Shown here: piece by piece, positions 44,323-55,640 of the stretch
Layout: each line of letters starts with the position of its first letter
Position numbering within the stretch: the stretch's first letter is position 1
Assembly (NCBI GenBank): GCA_947561585.1
Contig: CANNZV010001038.1
Coordinates: forward strand, 62,001-126,000
Reading direction: 5' to 3'
Length of the DNA: 64,000 bases
Origin: Caprella mutica
Lineage: Eukaryota; Arthropoda; Malacostraca; Amphipoda; Caprellidae
Program-made: the position numbers and the translations under genes
The notes under the pieces: model-generated
The model's input: the letters and a program-made list of their open reading frames with translations, nothing else
Database searches by the model: none
What the model was told of the DNA's origin: nothing

Positions 44323-45769
44323 TGGTTAGGTTTGGTCACATATTTTAAGTGAAATTAAATAATTAATGGGTTTGATAATAGATGTAAAGAATATAGCTTC
44401 ACTCTCCATTTGTATTACCTCTCCAAAGTTCTCCATTTACTTTTCTCTCTCCGTCGCCTTATTCTGTTTTAGTGTTCATCAGCATCTTCCAGTACAGCTT
44501 CTTTTTGTATCTCTGTAGGTTTTTCCGAGGCACACTAACCCCTTGTTGTCTATCAAGACTGACAGTTTGTCTATCTAAGAAGGCTTAGTTAAAAGTTTTA
44601 TAGCATCGAAAACTTTTACAAAGAGAAACCCGTCCTGAGAAAATAAAAAGGGATAAATTTTCGTTCTAATGGCCCCTTTCACTGTTCGGTTTTGCATTAT
44701 TTTTTAAGTATATTTCCTCCATTCTATATTATCTATTGAGGATATTAGAACAATAATTGATTCTTCTTTTTCATTCACTTGTTTCTTAAGTCTTTTATTA
44801 TCAGTCCAAACATTTTGATGGTCCCTTAATCTTTGATGATCCCACCATGATTTTTTTATGGGTATAACTCTGCTCACAACTTTTTTCTTTATTTTGCCTT
44901 CATTTTTTGCTTACACATCTTTTACATTTTATGTAGAGTTTTCTACCATAGCGAAATAACTATCTTATACCCTCCACTGAAAAATACAATTACAGATCCT
45001 ATTCTATACAGTGAAATAGTTATATTAAGTAAATATTTTAGTTTAAGATTGAAGAACGTTTTTACTACTGCTACACTGTCTAATAAAAACATTTTCATTC
45101 TCTACATGTTCCGGTTTTTCCTTTTAGAAAGATCCACCTTTCTGACAGTAATCTTTCCCGTATATGAATAAAACAGCAAGCATGGTAGACTGGCTGTTCG
45201 AGATTTCAAAGCTATAGGTTGCAGATCTGTGCAACATCTTATGGAAAGAATATTGTAGGTTGCAATATGAATGTTATGATACTTAAGTTGACTGCATTAA
45301 ATGGTAAACATAATGGAAAAGACTGGATGCATGTGGTGAAAAATGTAGGTTATGATTTGTGTATGTAAGTTGAAATATAATGAACAAGTTAATCCCCTGG
45401 TATATAAACCCATTGGTAAAGCGGAAACATTTAATTTATGTTATTCCAAGTATCATCAACTACTTAGATAACCGAATGACAATTTTCGACGAAATAATTG
45501 AAATTTCATTAATCAGTCAGGGCTTTATAAAGAATAGAAAATAGAGTAAAATAGAGTAAATCTTCTTTTCATCTCTCCTTTTGATGAAAGAAAAGAAGGA
45601 AGGAAAGAAAGAAAAGAAAGAAGGTAAGAAAGAAAGAATAAAAGAATTCACTCTGATGAACAGAATTTGGGAATCCTCGAAAATATTTCCACATGTTCTC
45701 CGTATATCGATTCCTATTGATGAAATTTTTTTTATATCGACTTTGATCATATGATTATTAGAGTTAAGA
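44323..45769. other. AT-rich stretch with (GAAA)n tract
   Basis: A GAAA/GGAA purine tract lies at 45585-45654. No gene recognised; the minus frame 45517-45807 covers the tract (SFFPSFFSF) and is a by-product. Confidence 0.5.
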
Positions 45770-45928
45770 CAATATGCATTTAAAATCATAGATCTTAGGA
45801 ATATCATAGACAGAACGAAATGAAATGGTATCGAATACCGCTGGTTAAGAACGATTAAAAAGTCTTTAATTCAATCAGTCTATAATATTTTCTGGATCTA
45901 TTATTTTGAACGCATATTGTCACAACCC
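45770..45928. mobile_element. Family 3 inverted-repeat element
   Basis: AGTTAAGACAATATGCATTT, AAAATCATAGATCTTAGGAA and ATATCATAGACAGAACGAAA on the left; CTATAATATTTTCTGGATCT and GCATATTGTCACAACCC on the right. The left terminus is diverged. Confidence 0.9.
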
Positions 45929-46707
45929 TATTGATTAAATTGAAGACTATGTGAATATATACAAATTATTTTTAAATTGTTAATGCTACACATAGGATAC
46001 ATATTTTGACAATGATTATTTCTACCTCTAAGAATAAAATGCTTCGTATTTTTAGTGTCACCGCCAGGAATATAAATAGAGACTTTTCTCGTCAATAAAA
46101 AGAATCCTATGAGCAAATTACTGCTGTCAGCTGAATAAATATCCCAAATTGATTCTTTATTTCCCAATACTGACATTTTTGTATTCTTCAGACTGTAGAA
46201 GAAAAAACATCACAGGAATTATTTCTAATCAAGTTTCGCCTTCAAAAAGGAGAGAAAATACCACTCTGGTTTGAAGTGCTTCATGTTGGAAAATATTATC
46301 GACAGATTCTTATAGGACATTTATATGAGAACTCTCTAGGAATTTGGATAATTTAATGACAGCCGATCTTGCGACGATCTGGAATCCATTATTGATGCAT
46401 TATACATATGAAGAGAAACTGTACGAATTAATCTTATTGAAGAAAATACTGGTTAAAATTTATTGTATTTTCACTCAAAAGAAAAGCAAATGTTCTGATA
46501 CATAATGACTCCCAGTAGGTACTTTAGTGTCAATCTATTTTTATAATGACAAATCAACGTCATTGGATTTATTGGATATAATACGTAACGGATTCATAAT
46601 TATATCATTAATCGTTTGGTTTTGATAAACATTAATTTTAAATTGAAGAAAAATATAAAATCTTTAGTTCTGATCTAAGTCATCTTTTTCCTATTGTAGG
46701 GCTCACT
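45929..46707. other. AT-rich stretch, nothing recognised
   Basis: No gene recognised; the minus frame 45928-46176 begins at the element edge and shows no motif. Confidence 0.45.
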
Positions 46708-48132
46708 TCACCTATACTGTCAATAAGGCTGAATATGGAACTTTAACTTCACCTATACTGTCAATAAGGCTGAATATGGAACTTTAACTTCACTCATACT
46801 GTCATTAAGGCTGAATATAGAACTTTAACTTCACCTATACTGTCAATAAGGCTGAATATGGAACTTTAACTTCACCTATACTGTCAATAAGGCTGAATAT
46901 GGAACTTTAACTTCACCTATACTGTCAATAAGGCTGAATATGGAACTTTAACTTCACTCATACTGTCATTAAGGCTGAATATGGAACTGTAACTTCACCT
47001 ATACTGTCATTAAGGCTGAATATGGAACTTTAACTTCATCTATACTGTCAATAAGGCTGAATAAAGAACTTTAACTTCACCTATACTGTCAATAAGGCTG
47101 AATATGGAACTTTAACTTCACCTATACTGTCAATAAGGCTGAATAAAGAACTTTAACTTCACCTATACTGTCAATAAGGCTGAATATGGAACTTTAACTT
47201 CACCTATACTGTCAATAAGGCTGAATATGGAACTTTAACTTCATCTATACTGTCAATAAGGCTGAATATGGAACTTTAACTTCACCTATACTGTCAATAA
47301 GGCTGAATATAGAACTTTAACTTCACCTATACTGTCAATAAGGCTGAATATGGAACTTTAACTTCACCTATACTGTCAATAAGGCTGAATATAGAACTTT
47401 AACTTCACCTATACTGTCAATAAGGCTGAATATGGAACTTTAACTTCATCTATACTGTCAATAAGGCTGAATATGGAACTTTAACTTCACCTATACTGTC
47501 AATAAGGCTGAATATAGAACTTTAACTTCACCTATACTGTCAATAAGGCTGAATATGGAACTTTAACTTCACCTATACTGTCAATAAGGCTGAATATGGA
47601 ACTTTAACTTCACCTATACTGTCAATAAGGCTGAATATGGAACTTTAACTTCACCTATACTGTCAATAAGGCTGAATATGGAACTTTAACTTCACCTATA
47701 CTGTCAATAAGGCTGAATATGGAACTTTAACTTCACCTATACTGTCAATAAGGCTGAATATGGAACTTTAACTTCACCTATACTGTCAATAAGGCTGAAT
47801 ATAGAACTTTAACTTCACCTATACTGTCAATAAGGCTGAATATGGAACTTTAACTTCACCTATACTGTCAATAAGGCTGAATATGGAACTTTAACTTCAC
47901 CTATACTGTCAATAAGGCTGAATATGGAACTTTAACTTCACCTATACTGTCAATAAGGCTGAATATGGAACTGTAACTTCACCTATACTGTCAATAAGGC
48001 TGAATATGGAACTTTAACTTCACCTATACTGTCAATAAGGCTGAATATAGAACTTTAACTTCACCCATACAGTCTATAAGGCTGAATATGGAACTTTAAC
48101 TTCACCTATACTGTCAATAAGGCTGAATATGG
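46708..48132. repeat. Minisatellite, 41-bp unit, about 35 copies
   Basis: GGCTGAATATGGAACTTTAA plus CTTCACCTATACTGTCAATAA recurs every 41 bp. Variants are ATAGAAC, AAAGAAC, CTCATACTGTCATTAAG and GGAACTGTAAC. The last unit runs directly into the 119-bp module at its GAATATGGAA. Confidence 0.98.
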
Positions 48133-48244
48133 AATGACGTTAGAGTCACGCCTTTTCCATGTCGCATGCAGATTCAATGGATGAAAAGCGCCGCAAAAAT
48201 GATGGTAGGAGATCCACAAATCTGTGGGTATAATGCAAATGAAT
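48126..48244. repeat. 119-bp conserved module, copy 2 of 2, at the array edge
   Basis: Matches 6661-6779. Its first ten bases, GAATATGGAA-like, are also part of the 41-bp unit, so array and module share their junction. Confidence 0.9.
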
Positions 48245-49298
48245 CTACTTTGGAAGTTATTGATCGAACAGATGGATATAAATTGAATATAAATATATGA
48301 AATATTTCAGAATTTTGATTGATAATTTGATTTAGATATGCTGTTATATATTTTGAATTAAACAGGATGGGTCAATTTGTTTCACCATATTAGTACGATG
48401 TGTTCCATATTGTAATTACATTTCACGTTACCAACCTCTAATCATTAGCTTCTTCTCTGTTCACCAAACCTCCTTAGCACTAATTGATAAAGTTAAGTCA
48501 TTTTACCTAATTAACAATGTTAGCTCATAATATTGCACTTAATCTCAAGCACCTCATTATACATCAAAGTTATAATGTAGTTATGATTACTAACTCTAAA
48601 GAAACCTGCTTATATCCTATGTATTCCATTATTTCTATATCAGTAATGCGTTATAATATAAATGATAAAAATAAATTTGTGATAAAAATACTGTAAAACA
48701 TACAAGGATATCTATATTCTTTTTCAATATTCCAATTCTGCAGGAATACATATTATTTTATTCTGCTGACGTTATTTCTTGTTTTATTTAGCATAAGGTT
48801 GAACTGTACTTTAATTTATTAACATAATAGCATTTACATTATTTAAATACAGTTTTTATTAATCGTATAGAGAGGCAAAGACTTTTCGTCTCATTTCTGA
48901 AAGCCATAACGTACGTACGAAACACAAGCCCAAAGTTCACCTCCTCAATACTCCATTCAGACAAATTCTAACTGACTGCACGTGACATGCCTATTAATTT
49001 GTGACATCAGCACTGTGACAGAGTCTGATGAGCTTAATTATAAGCACATTAGCGCCTATTGACCTCCTGCTCTAACAGAGGCTTATGCACTGAATACATG
49101 TACAGTTTATACACACGAGAAAGCGAGATAACATTGTCTGTCTGTAAGCTTAGTTTAGGATCTATGGTTTAAATTATAATTCACATCTGTGGACATTATT
49201 ATGCTGTAGAAACTGACGTTGTGTGGTGGTAGTCTGCTTATGATATTATCATTAATTTATAATATTTATAATCAAATATCACGCTTGTAGTTACTGCC
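48245..49298. other. AT-rich stretch, nothing recognised
   Basis: No gene or repeat recognised. Confidence 0.45.
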
Positions 49299-49390
49299 TG
49301 ATGCTAATTTCACAAATCTCAGTTTTCCCATTTCATATTATTTTCAAATTTTAAAAAATTTGACGTTCTGGACCCAAACCAATTTATAAT
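49299..49390. repeat. Dispersed repeat family 6, copy 2
   Basis: TAATTTCACAAATCTCAGTT, TTTCATATTATTTTCAAATT and GACCCAAACCAATTTATAAT match the other members; the 5' part is missing. It is followed by an AATT-rich palindrome at 49386-49431. Confidence 0.7.
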
Positions 49391-49469
49391 AATTATTAAT
49401 TAATTAATTAATAATAATATTAATTAATTAATACCCTTCTCATTGACTGCACCGAGTTATTAATGACTA

Positions 49470-49639
49470 GGGTTGTGACAATATGCGTTTAAAATCATAG
49501 ATCCTAAAAATATTATAGACGAATTGAATTAAAGACTATTGAATGGTTCTACACCAGCGGTATATAGTATTCGATACCATTTCATTTCGTCTGTGATATT
49601 CTTAAGATCTATGATTTTAAAAGCATATTGTCACATCCC
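49470..49639. mobile_element. Family 3 inverted-repeat element, first of a tandem pair
   Basis: TA|GGGTTGTGACAATATGCGTT at the left, AAAAGCATATTGTCACATCC and C|TA at the right. The arms also share AAATCATAGATC. The middle reads GGTTCTACACCAGCGGTATA, the reverse complement of the CCGCTGGTTTAGAACGAT middle seen at 45770 and 53814. Confidence 0.95.
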
Positions 49640-49641
49640 TA

Positions 49642-49800
49642 GTGACAATATGCTTTATAAATCATAGAGAATATTATAGACGGATTGAATTAAAGACTAT
49701 TGAATGGTTCTACACCAGCGATATATAGTATTCGATACCATTTCATTTCGTCTGTGATATTCTTAGGGTCTATGATTTTAAACGCATATTGTCACAACCC
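49642..49800. mobile_element. Family 3 inverted-repeat element, second of a tandem pair
   Basis: It begins GTGACAATATGCTTTATAAA immediately after the TA that closes the first copy, lacking the GGGTT end, and finishes AAACGCATATTGTCACAACC and C|TA. Interior is nearly identical to the first copy. The pair probably arose by tandem duplication. Confidence 0.93.
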
Positions 49801-50691
49801 TAGTAATGACTAGCAAGTTAACTAATTCTCATTTCGTGTCTTCAGTCCATGAAATCATATCAAGGTATCATTCCGGCCACTGCCTGACAACTGCGGCTAA
49901 TTATTTCACGATCATAGCCCTAATTATATGCTCAGAATAGCTATTTAATATACTCTGATAGAGCTGCCGACTGACACTGATAAATATATAATTAATAGAT
50001 GTCATTTACTCTTAGTGAACTAGTCAGTGTAATGTTCATGTTCATTTAGGGGTTAAATTATGCATTGTCTTTTTCATAAATGATTAAACTATAGCTTCAT
50101 TGAGTATGTTGTTACCGTGCGCCACCGCCAGGTGTCTCTTTTAACCTATTTACAGTGGTGATTATACTTTACAATCATTCCATAACGTACATTTTTTATT
50201 CAGTATAGTGCTAGGTATGTTAGTTTAACAGTGGGGAACTTAAATTTATTAATTCTCTACTATTCACCTAATTTATAACTATTTAATAGTATGGCTAATG
50301 TAATTAGGCAATTAAGTGAATTGGAAATTAAAGAGTATTTAGCTATTGGTAAATGGATTTAAGGAGTAATTATTATTGGTATTGATGGGTAATCGGTAAT
50401 TAGTGTTTAGGTAGGATGATAATAATTTTTTTTCTATCTTATGCGTTACAGACTGTATAATGATATCAAAATTCATTGTATAATTTATCTCACACTTTCC
50501 TATTTTACTTTTAATAACCTTGTGGAAAGATAATCTCGGCCAATCATTTTTTGTACGACCCTTAACGCTATCTCCCTGGCTTTATGTGTTCGTGTAAGTT
50601 CTCATCAGAAAACACTTATGAACAGTACTGTTATTTTATTTGAAGAAACATTGAAAAGAAATATGAAAAGTAGGTACTCTCACAATATCAA
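49801..50691. other. AT-rich stretch, nothing recognised
   Basis: No gene or repeat recognised. Confidence 0.45.
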
Positions 50692-50820
50692 TGTTATGTA
50701 CTATCAAAGAAAAGAGTATATCCTCATCATGGTAATTTCACAAATCACGGTTTTCTAATTTCCTATCATTTACAAATGCTACAAAATTTGTAATCGAGTA
50801 CCCAGACCAATTATAAAATA
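50692..50820. repeat. Dispersed repeat family 6, longest copy
   Basis: TGTACTATCAAAGAAAAGAG, GGTAATTTCACAAATCACGG, TTTTCTAATTTCCTATCATT and CAGACCAATTATAAAATAAT. Confidence 0.75.
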
Positions 50821-51143
50821 ATTACAAATATTACAATTTGAAAAGTATTTTTTTGGAAAAGTTAAACTTGTTAACTGTTAAAATACATTTCAGATACACT
50901 TTTCTCTGACTGTACCCTATAGTTGGTAACTTGGTAGGTTATAATCGATGTTTACTATCTGCAGTCAGTCAGCAATTATCATTGACGATGAATATTCAAT
51001 TCTATAAACCACGATAAATAATTAAACGAAAATTAAATCATGAACTGTCAAAAACAAAATCGTATTTTGCCTGACTTTTTTTTCACATTACTCCATAATT
51101 TATTTATCGTTGATAGCCAAATGAATAATTAGTTTAAATTTTA

Positions 51144-51199
51144 TCCTTTTTCTTATTTGAACGAGAATATGGAAGTGTCCAATAATTCGTAACATACCC
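51144..51199. mobile_element. Family 1 element, right half only
   Basis: TTTTTCTTATTTGAACGAGA, ATGGAAGTGTCCAATAATTC and GTAACATACCC then TA. The ACGAGAATATGG piece is closer to family 2 (CACGAGAATATAAG) than to the usual GACCGAAGATGTGG, so this looks intermediate. Confidence 0.65.
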
Positions 51200-51531
51200 T
51201 ACCCCACACACGTCACTAACACTCAGCTAACTTCTCTTGCAAAGTTATACCTCCTAGTAACAGTCAGGTAGATGACAGTTGGTAATTCTGATCACTGAAT
51301 TCAAGACAGGGATACCAACTTCTGACTACCGAACCAAAAGTGAAAAGTCAAACAGAGTGGAATGGTTTGGTGGAATGGAACATTTCGAATGGAAATCAGG
51401 TTTGAAATTCTAAACTTGAAGTGCTGTATAAAATGAAAAAAATTATAAAGCGTAATTTGATAATAATGACTGCCATCGAGATGTAAGATTACATATTAAA
51501 TTTTACCAAGTTATTAAAGAGAAGTATATGT
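51200..51531. other. AT-rich stretch, nothing recognised
   Basis: No gene or repeat recognised. Confidence 0.45.
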
Positions 51532-51618
51532 ATATTCACACAGGAGATTCACCTGTATATTCACACAGGATATTCACCTGTATATTCACACAGGACATTC
51601 ACCTGTATATTCACACAG
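51532..51618. repeat. Short minisatellite, 25-bp unit, about 3.5 copies
   Basis: CCTGTATATTCACACAGGAT recurs every 25 bp with AGATTCA, ATATTCA and ACATTCA variants. CCTGT and ACAGG in each unit are complementary. Confidence 0.93.
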
Positions 51619-51725
51619 AATCTTCATCACTGTGTATTCATTGAAAGCTAACAGAGTAAATTAGAACCAACACTCTACCGTCTGAGTTGTTTGCTCTGTC
51701 TTCCTAATTCTAATTCAGTTATTGT

Positions 51726-53192
51726 TACGAAAGAGAGAACACAGTAAATGATAGAAAGAGAGAACACAGTAAATGATAGAAAGAGAGAACACAGTAAATG
51801 ATAGAAAGAGAGAACACAGTAAATGATAGAAAGAGAGAACACAGTAAATGATAGAAAGAGAGAACACAGTAAATGATAGAAAGAGAGAACACAGTAAATG
51901 ATAGAAAGAGAGAACACAGTAAATGATAGAAAGAGAGAACACAGTAAATGATAGAAAGAGAGAACACAGTAATGATAGAAAGAGAGAACACAGTAATGAT
52001 AGAAAGAGAGAACACAGTAATGATATAAAGAGAGAACACAGTAAATGATAGAAAGAGAGAATACAGTAATGATAGAAAGAGAGAACACAGTAATGATATA
52101 AAGAGAGAACACAGTAAATGATAGAAAGAGAGAATACAGTAATGATAGAAAGAGAGAACACAGTAATGATATAAAGAGAGAACACAGTAATGATAGAAAG
52201 AGAGAACACAGTAATGATAGAAAGAGAGAACACAGTAATGATATAAAGAGAGAACACAGTAATGATAGAAAGAGAGAACAGAGTAAATGATAGAAAGAGA
52301 GAACACAGTAAATGATAGAAAGAGAGAACACAGTAAATGATAGAAAGAGAGAACACAGTAAATGATAGAAAGAGAGAACACAGTAAATGATAGAAAGAGA
52401 GAACACAGTAAATGATAGAAAGAGAGAACACAGTAATGATATAAAGAGAGAACACAGTAAATGATAGAAAGAGAGAACAGAGTAAATGATAGAAAGAGAG
52501 AACACAGTAAATGATAAAAAGAGAGAACACAGTAAATGATAGAAAGAGAGAACACAGTAAATGATATAAAGAGAGAACACAGTAAATGATAGAAAGAGAT
52601 AACACATTAAATGATAGAAAGAGAGAACACAGTAAATGATAAAAAGAGAGAACACAGTAAATGATAAAAAGAGAGAACACAGTAAATGATATAAAGAGAG
52701 AACACAGTAAATGATAGAAAGAGATAACACATTAAATGATAGAAAGAGAGAACACAGTAAATGATAGAAAGAGAGAACACAGTAAATGATAAAAAGAGAG
52801 AACACAGTAAATGATAGAAAGAGAGAACACAGTAAATGATATAAAGAGAGAACACAGTAAATGATAGAAAGAGATAACACATTAAATGATAGAAAGAGAG
52901 AACACAGTAAATGATAAAAAGAGAGAACACAGTAAATGATAAAAAGAGAGAACACAGTAAATGATATAAAGAGAGAACACAGTAAATGATAGAAAGAGAT
53001 AACACATTAAATGATAGAAAGAGAGAACACAGTAAATGATAGAAAGAGAGAACACAGTAAATGATAGAAAGAGAGAACACAGTAATGATAGAAAGAGAGA
53101 ACACAGTAAATGATAGAAAGAGATAACACATTAAATGATAGAAAGAGAGAACACAGTAATGATAGAAAGAGAGAACACAGTAAATGATAGAA
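51726..53192. repeat. Minisatellite, 25/24-bp unit, about 59 copies, purine-rich
   Basis: AGTAAATGATAGAAAGAGAG plus AACAC, with a 24-bp variant AGTAATGAT.. concentrated at 51970-52280. The variant GATAACACATTAAATG recurs at 52598, 52723, 52873, 52998 and 53122, giving a higher-order period of about 125 bp. The unit has no stop in any minus frame, so long minus frames (up to 426 codons) are open; composition is FSLSIIYCVLSFYHLLCS-like and repetitive. Confidence 0.98.
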
Positions 53193-53813
53193 TGCTTTTT
53201 CCAATTTATTACGTATTGCTATCATATCGAAATACGTAAATACTATTGTATTATCGTGTAATAAATTATTCCTTCAATCCGTAATTCTTCATTTTAATAT
53301 TATATTGGAAAATAGTTCCCAAAGTAAGAATTATATTTAAAATCAAATTATAAATATTGAATATTTTTCTCTATGATTGTAAATGTAGAACTGTCCAATA
53401 ACTCTTAAATTCCCCGAGTTTAGTATTTTTCCTCAGTATTTTTCACCGTCGTTTCTGGGCAATTTTTCATGTAGTATCTGGTTTTTGTGCAGTGGTTCTT
53501 TTCATTAGAATTTATCGCGATGTTTCGCCACATTTCTCGCCGTAATTCTCCTGATAAAGTAGCGCATACTTTCCCGGCAAAATATACACCGCAAACTATG
53601 GCCTCTTGTTATTCTTGAGACCGACAAACTGCATTGGGAGGAAAATAAGAAGGGAAATAAAAAGGAACAGTTTCGTAGAGGTAATTTGAGTCGTATAGGT
53701 AATTATTATTTCTTCAGTGGATGATTATAACGTGAATATACTAGGGACCCTTTTCTTGGGGGTAATTTGAATCATATTGGTTATACTTGCGATTTACAGA
53801 ATGATTATAACCA
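53193..53813. other. Spacer upstream of ephrin exon; GC-richer patch at 53430-53700
   Basis: A diverged family 1 right end (GTAGAACTGTCCAATAACTC) lies at 53376-53416. The patch at 53430-53700 is GC-richer and non-repetitive and lies 0.7-1 kb before the ephrin start codon. It could hold promoter or 5' untranslated sequence, but I see no decisive core-promoter motif. Confidence 0.35.
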
Positions 53814-53989
53814 GGGGTGGAACGAATATGCTCATGAAATCATAGATCTTAAGAATATCATAGACGAAACGAAATGTAATGGTTTCGAATACTATATACC
53901 GCTGGTTTAGTACGATTCAATAGTGTTTAATTTTCTCTGTCTATAATTTTTTCGGGATCTATGATTTTAAGAGCATATTGTCACAACCC
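53814..53989. mobile_element. Family 3 inverted-repeat element
   Basis: Left end diverged (GGGGTGGAACGAATATGCTC), then AAATCATAGATCTTAAGAAT and CATAGACGAAACGAAATG. The middle has ATATACCGCTGGTTTAGTAC. The right end is AAGAGCATATTGTCACAACC and C. Confidence 0.92.
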
Positions 53990-54404
53990 TGATTATAACT
54001 AAAATAGGATGTTTTTCTTTGCCCATAGTATTTTTCATATACTCTTTTATTCTGGTTTTCCTGTGTGATACAACTATTCATCATTGTTGATTAAAATTAA
54101 TTAACATATTTCTAATTTCAGACCAAAATTTTTCAGTGAAACTGTATTAAAAACAATAAAAATGAATTATTATAAGAAGCAGAAAATAATACTAGATAGC
54201 GCATACATAGACTCGTGAAATTGAAAAAAAAAATTTAAAATACATAACAGTGAAAAGGTGAATAATGATTTAATTGATAATGTCTTATTGTTTATGAACT
54301 ATTAACTGTAATGAATATTATGTTGAAAAGTAAGAACTTCTATCACGGTGTTCAATATCTAATTGCCTCTGATAAGCTGCTATCCTTCAACTACCAAAGT
54401 TTTC
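53990..54404. other. AT-rich sequence just upstream of ephrin exon
   Basis: No further element seen. Any 5' untranslated exon boundary of ephrin should lie in or near here; several AG dinucleotides could serve, and I cannot choose. Confidence 0.35.
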
Positions 54405-54434
54405 TACATTGTGAGTTGAAGATCAGTTGCAGCA

Positions 54435-54544
54435 ATGTACGTCCACACGATGATTCTACACCTCTGTTTCATAGGATTGTTCCTATCGAGAGTTGGAGTG
54501 ACTGTGATGACCACTAAACTATTCTGGAACTCTTCTAACCCAAT
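54435..54544 (+). CDS. Ephrin: Ephrin, first coding exon (partial gene)
   Basis: Ephrins are membrane-linked ligands of Eph receptor tyrosine kinases that guide axons and cell boundaries. The exon begins ATG at 54435 in context CAGCAATGT and encodes 36 residues plus two bases. Residues 1-20 are signal-peptide-like, with hydrophobic core MILHLCFIGLFL. Residues 28-36, KLFWNSSNP, match the conserved start of the ephrin receptor-binding domain (WNxSNP; insect members continue IFRIDNTDH). NSS is a potential glycosylation site. After CCA AT comes GTGAGT at 54545, a strong donor; without splicing the frame ends at once (ATG TGA). The split codon AT+N suits the isoleucine expected there. Later exons were not found to the right edge, so intron 1 exceeds 9 kb. 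The frame 54311-54517 overlapping it in another phase is a shadow. The family call is from memory of the motif, not a search. Confidence 0.78.
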
Positions 54545-55324
54545 GTGAGTACAGAATATTTACATTGAAACAAGAATTTAATCCTAGGATATTAGAGGAA
54601 TATGCCAAATATCACAGGAATCGATCTTTCTTCCCTGGGATATTCCCTTAATATCCCCGGAATAAATCTCTGTTGCTTGAATAACCAAGTACCAAACAAT
54701 CCAATATAAGTACAGAATAAATAATGATACCATTTAAATATTGCATATTTTACAAATTTCTTTTAAAGTGAATCCATATTTGCGTATCAATAAAAATCTT
54801 TAAGCGTGAAATCTAGATTTTTTTTAACCTATTTTCAGTTAAGCAACGATTACTGTTGAAATATTTTGCAATAATTTTCCCATCCAATTCATGTACATAG
54901 TGTGATTTGTTACAAAATGATAATTTGAGGAAATCATTTAAATATAGTTATTTCATTCGTGTTTCAAATTGCGTCTTAATTCCTTCTATTATATTTATAT
55001 GTTGGCTCTAGAATTAGAACAAATAATTTATTATTCCGCAGCTATCTCTCGTTCCTTCGTAAAAGTCTATTTTTGTTAAGAGTTCCGTTAAATAACAGCA
55101 GTTGAAAGTTGAAGGGGAGAAGTTAAAAATAACTAAGGGGTGGCTTATATTTTCCAGTTTATATTCATTTCTGTATGATGAAGTACAATGCATTTCAGTG
55201 GTACTTGAAATATCACTTAATTAGATGGAGCTCTAATGAATTAAAGTTATTTGCATCAACGAGTGATGATGAATACCTATAATAATTATGGGATATAATT
55301 TTTAAATCACAAAAAAAAAATTAA
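54545..55324. other. Presumed ephrin intron 1, first part
   Basis: Begins with GTGAGT. A diverged CCTGGGATATT..AATATCCCCGG palindrome at about 54632-54660 resembles 20153-20183. Otherwise AT-rich, ending in an A10 run at 55311. Confidence 0.5.
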
Positions 55325-55434
55325 TACATTGTGAGTTGAAGATCAGTTGCAGCAATGTACGTCCACACGATGATTCTACACCTCTGTTTCATAGGATTGT
55401 TCCTATCGAGAGTTGGAGCGACTGTGATGACCAC
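55325..55434 (+). pseudogene. Duplicated, truncated copy of ephrin exon 1
   Basis: A 110-bp segment identical to 54405-54514 except one base (T to C at 55419, valine to alanine). It includes 30 bp before the start codon, the ATG at 55355 and the signal-peptide codons through the MTT that ends the hydrophobic leader. It stops before the LFWNSSNP codons and the GTGAGT donor; the frame then reads KMRSLNL and ends with TAA at 55457. No donor follows in a suitable place. It lies in the presumed intron, 920 bp downstream and in the same orientation. It is most likely a recent non-functional duplication. If transcribed and left unspliced it would give a 34-residue leader-like peptide. Confidence 0.85.
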
Positions 55435-55508
55435 AAAAATGAGATCCCTTAATCTATAAATATATATTGCACTAATATACATTATATGAAAAATAAAACT
55501 ACTATATA

Positions 55509-55640
55509 GTGGATTCCTCTATAATGAATGTAGAGTCCTACTTAAGATAACTATCTTGTATAGTAATCAAATTTTCTTTAGAGAGACCTACAGGGTAGTT
55601 ATCTCACTCAAAACCCTACATTCACTATAGAGGAGTTCAC
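55509..55640. mobile_element. Family 4 inverted-repeat element abutting a minisatellite
   Basis: Left arm CCTCTATAATGAATGTAGAG and GATAACTATCTTG pairs with right arm GTAGTTATCTCACTC and CCTACATTCACTATAGAGGAG. The right terminal sequence is the unit of the array that starts at 55621. Confidence 0.88.

Noticed and set aside
51675..52955. 426-codon minus-strand open frame (and overlapping frames of 321, 276 and 174)
   Set aside because: All run through the 25-bp array, which has no stop in any minus frame; residues merely repeat the unit.
55355..55459. Second ephrin start as a functional alternative first exon
   Set aside because: No donor follows and the receptor-binding start is missing; kept as a pseudogene unless RNA shows otherwise.
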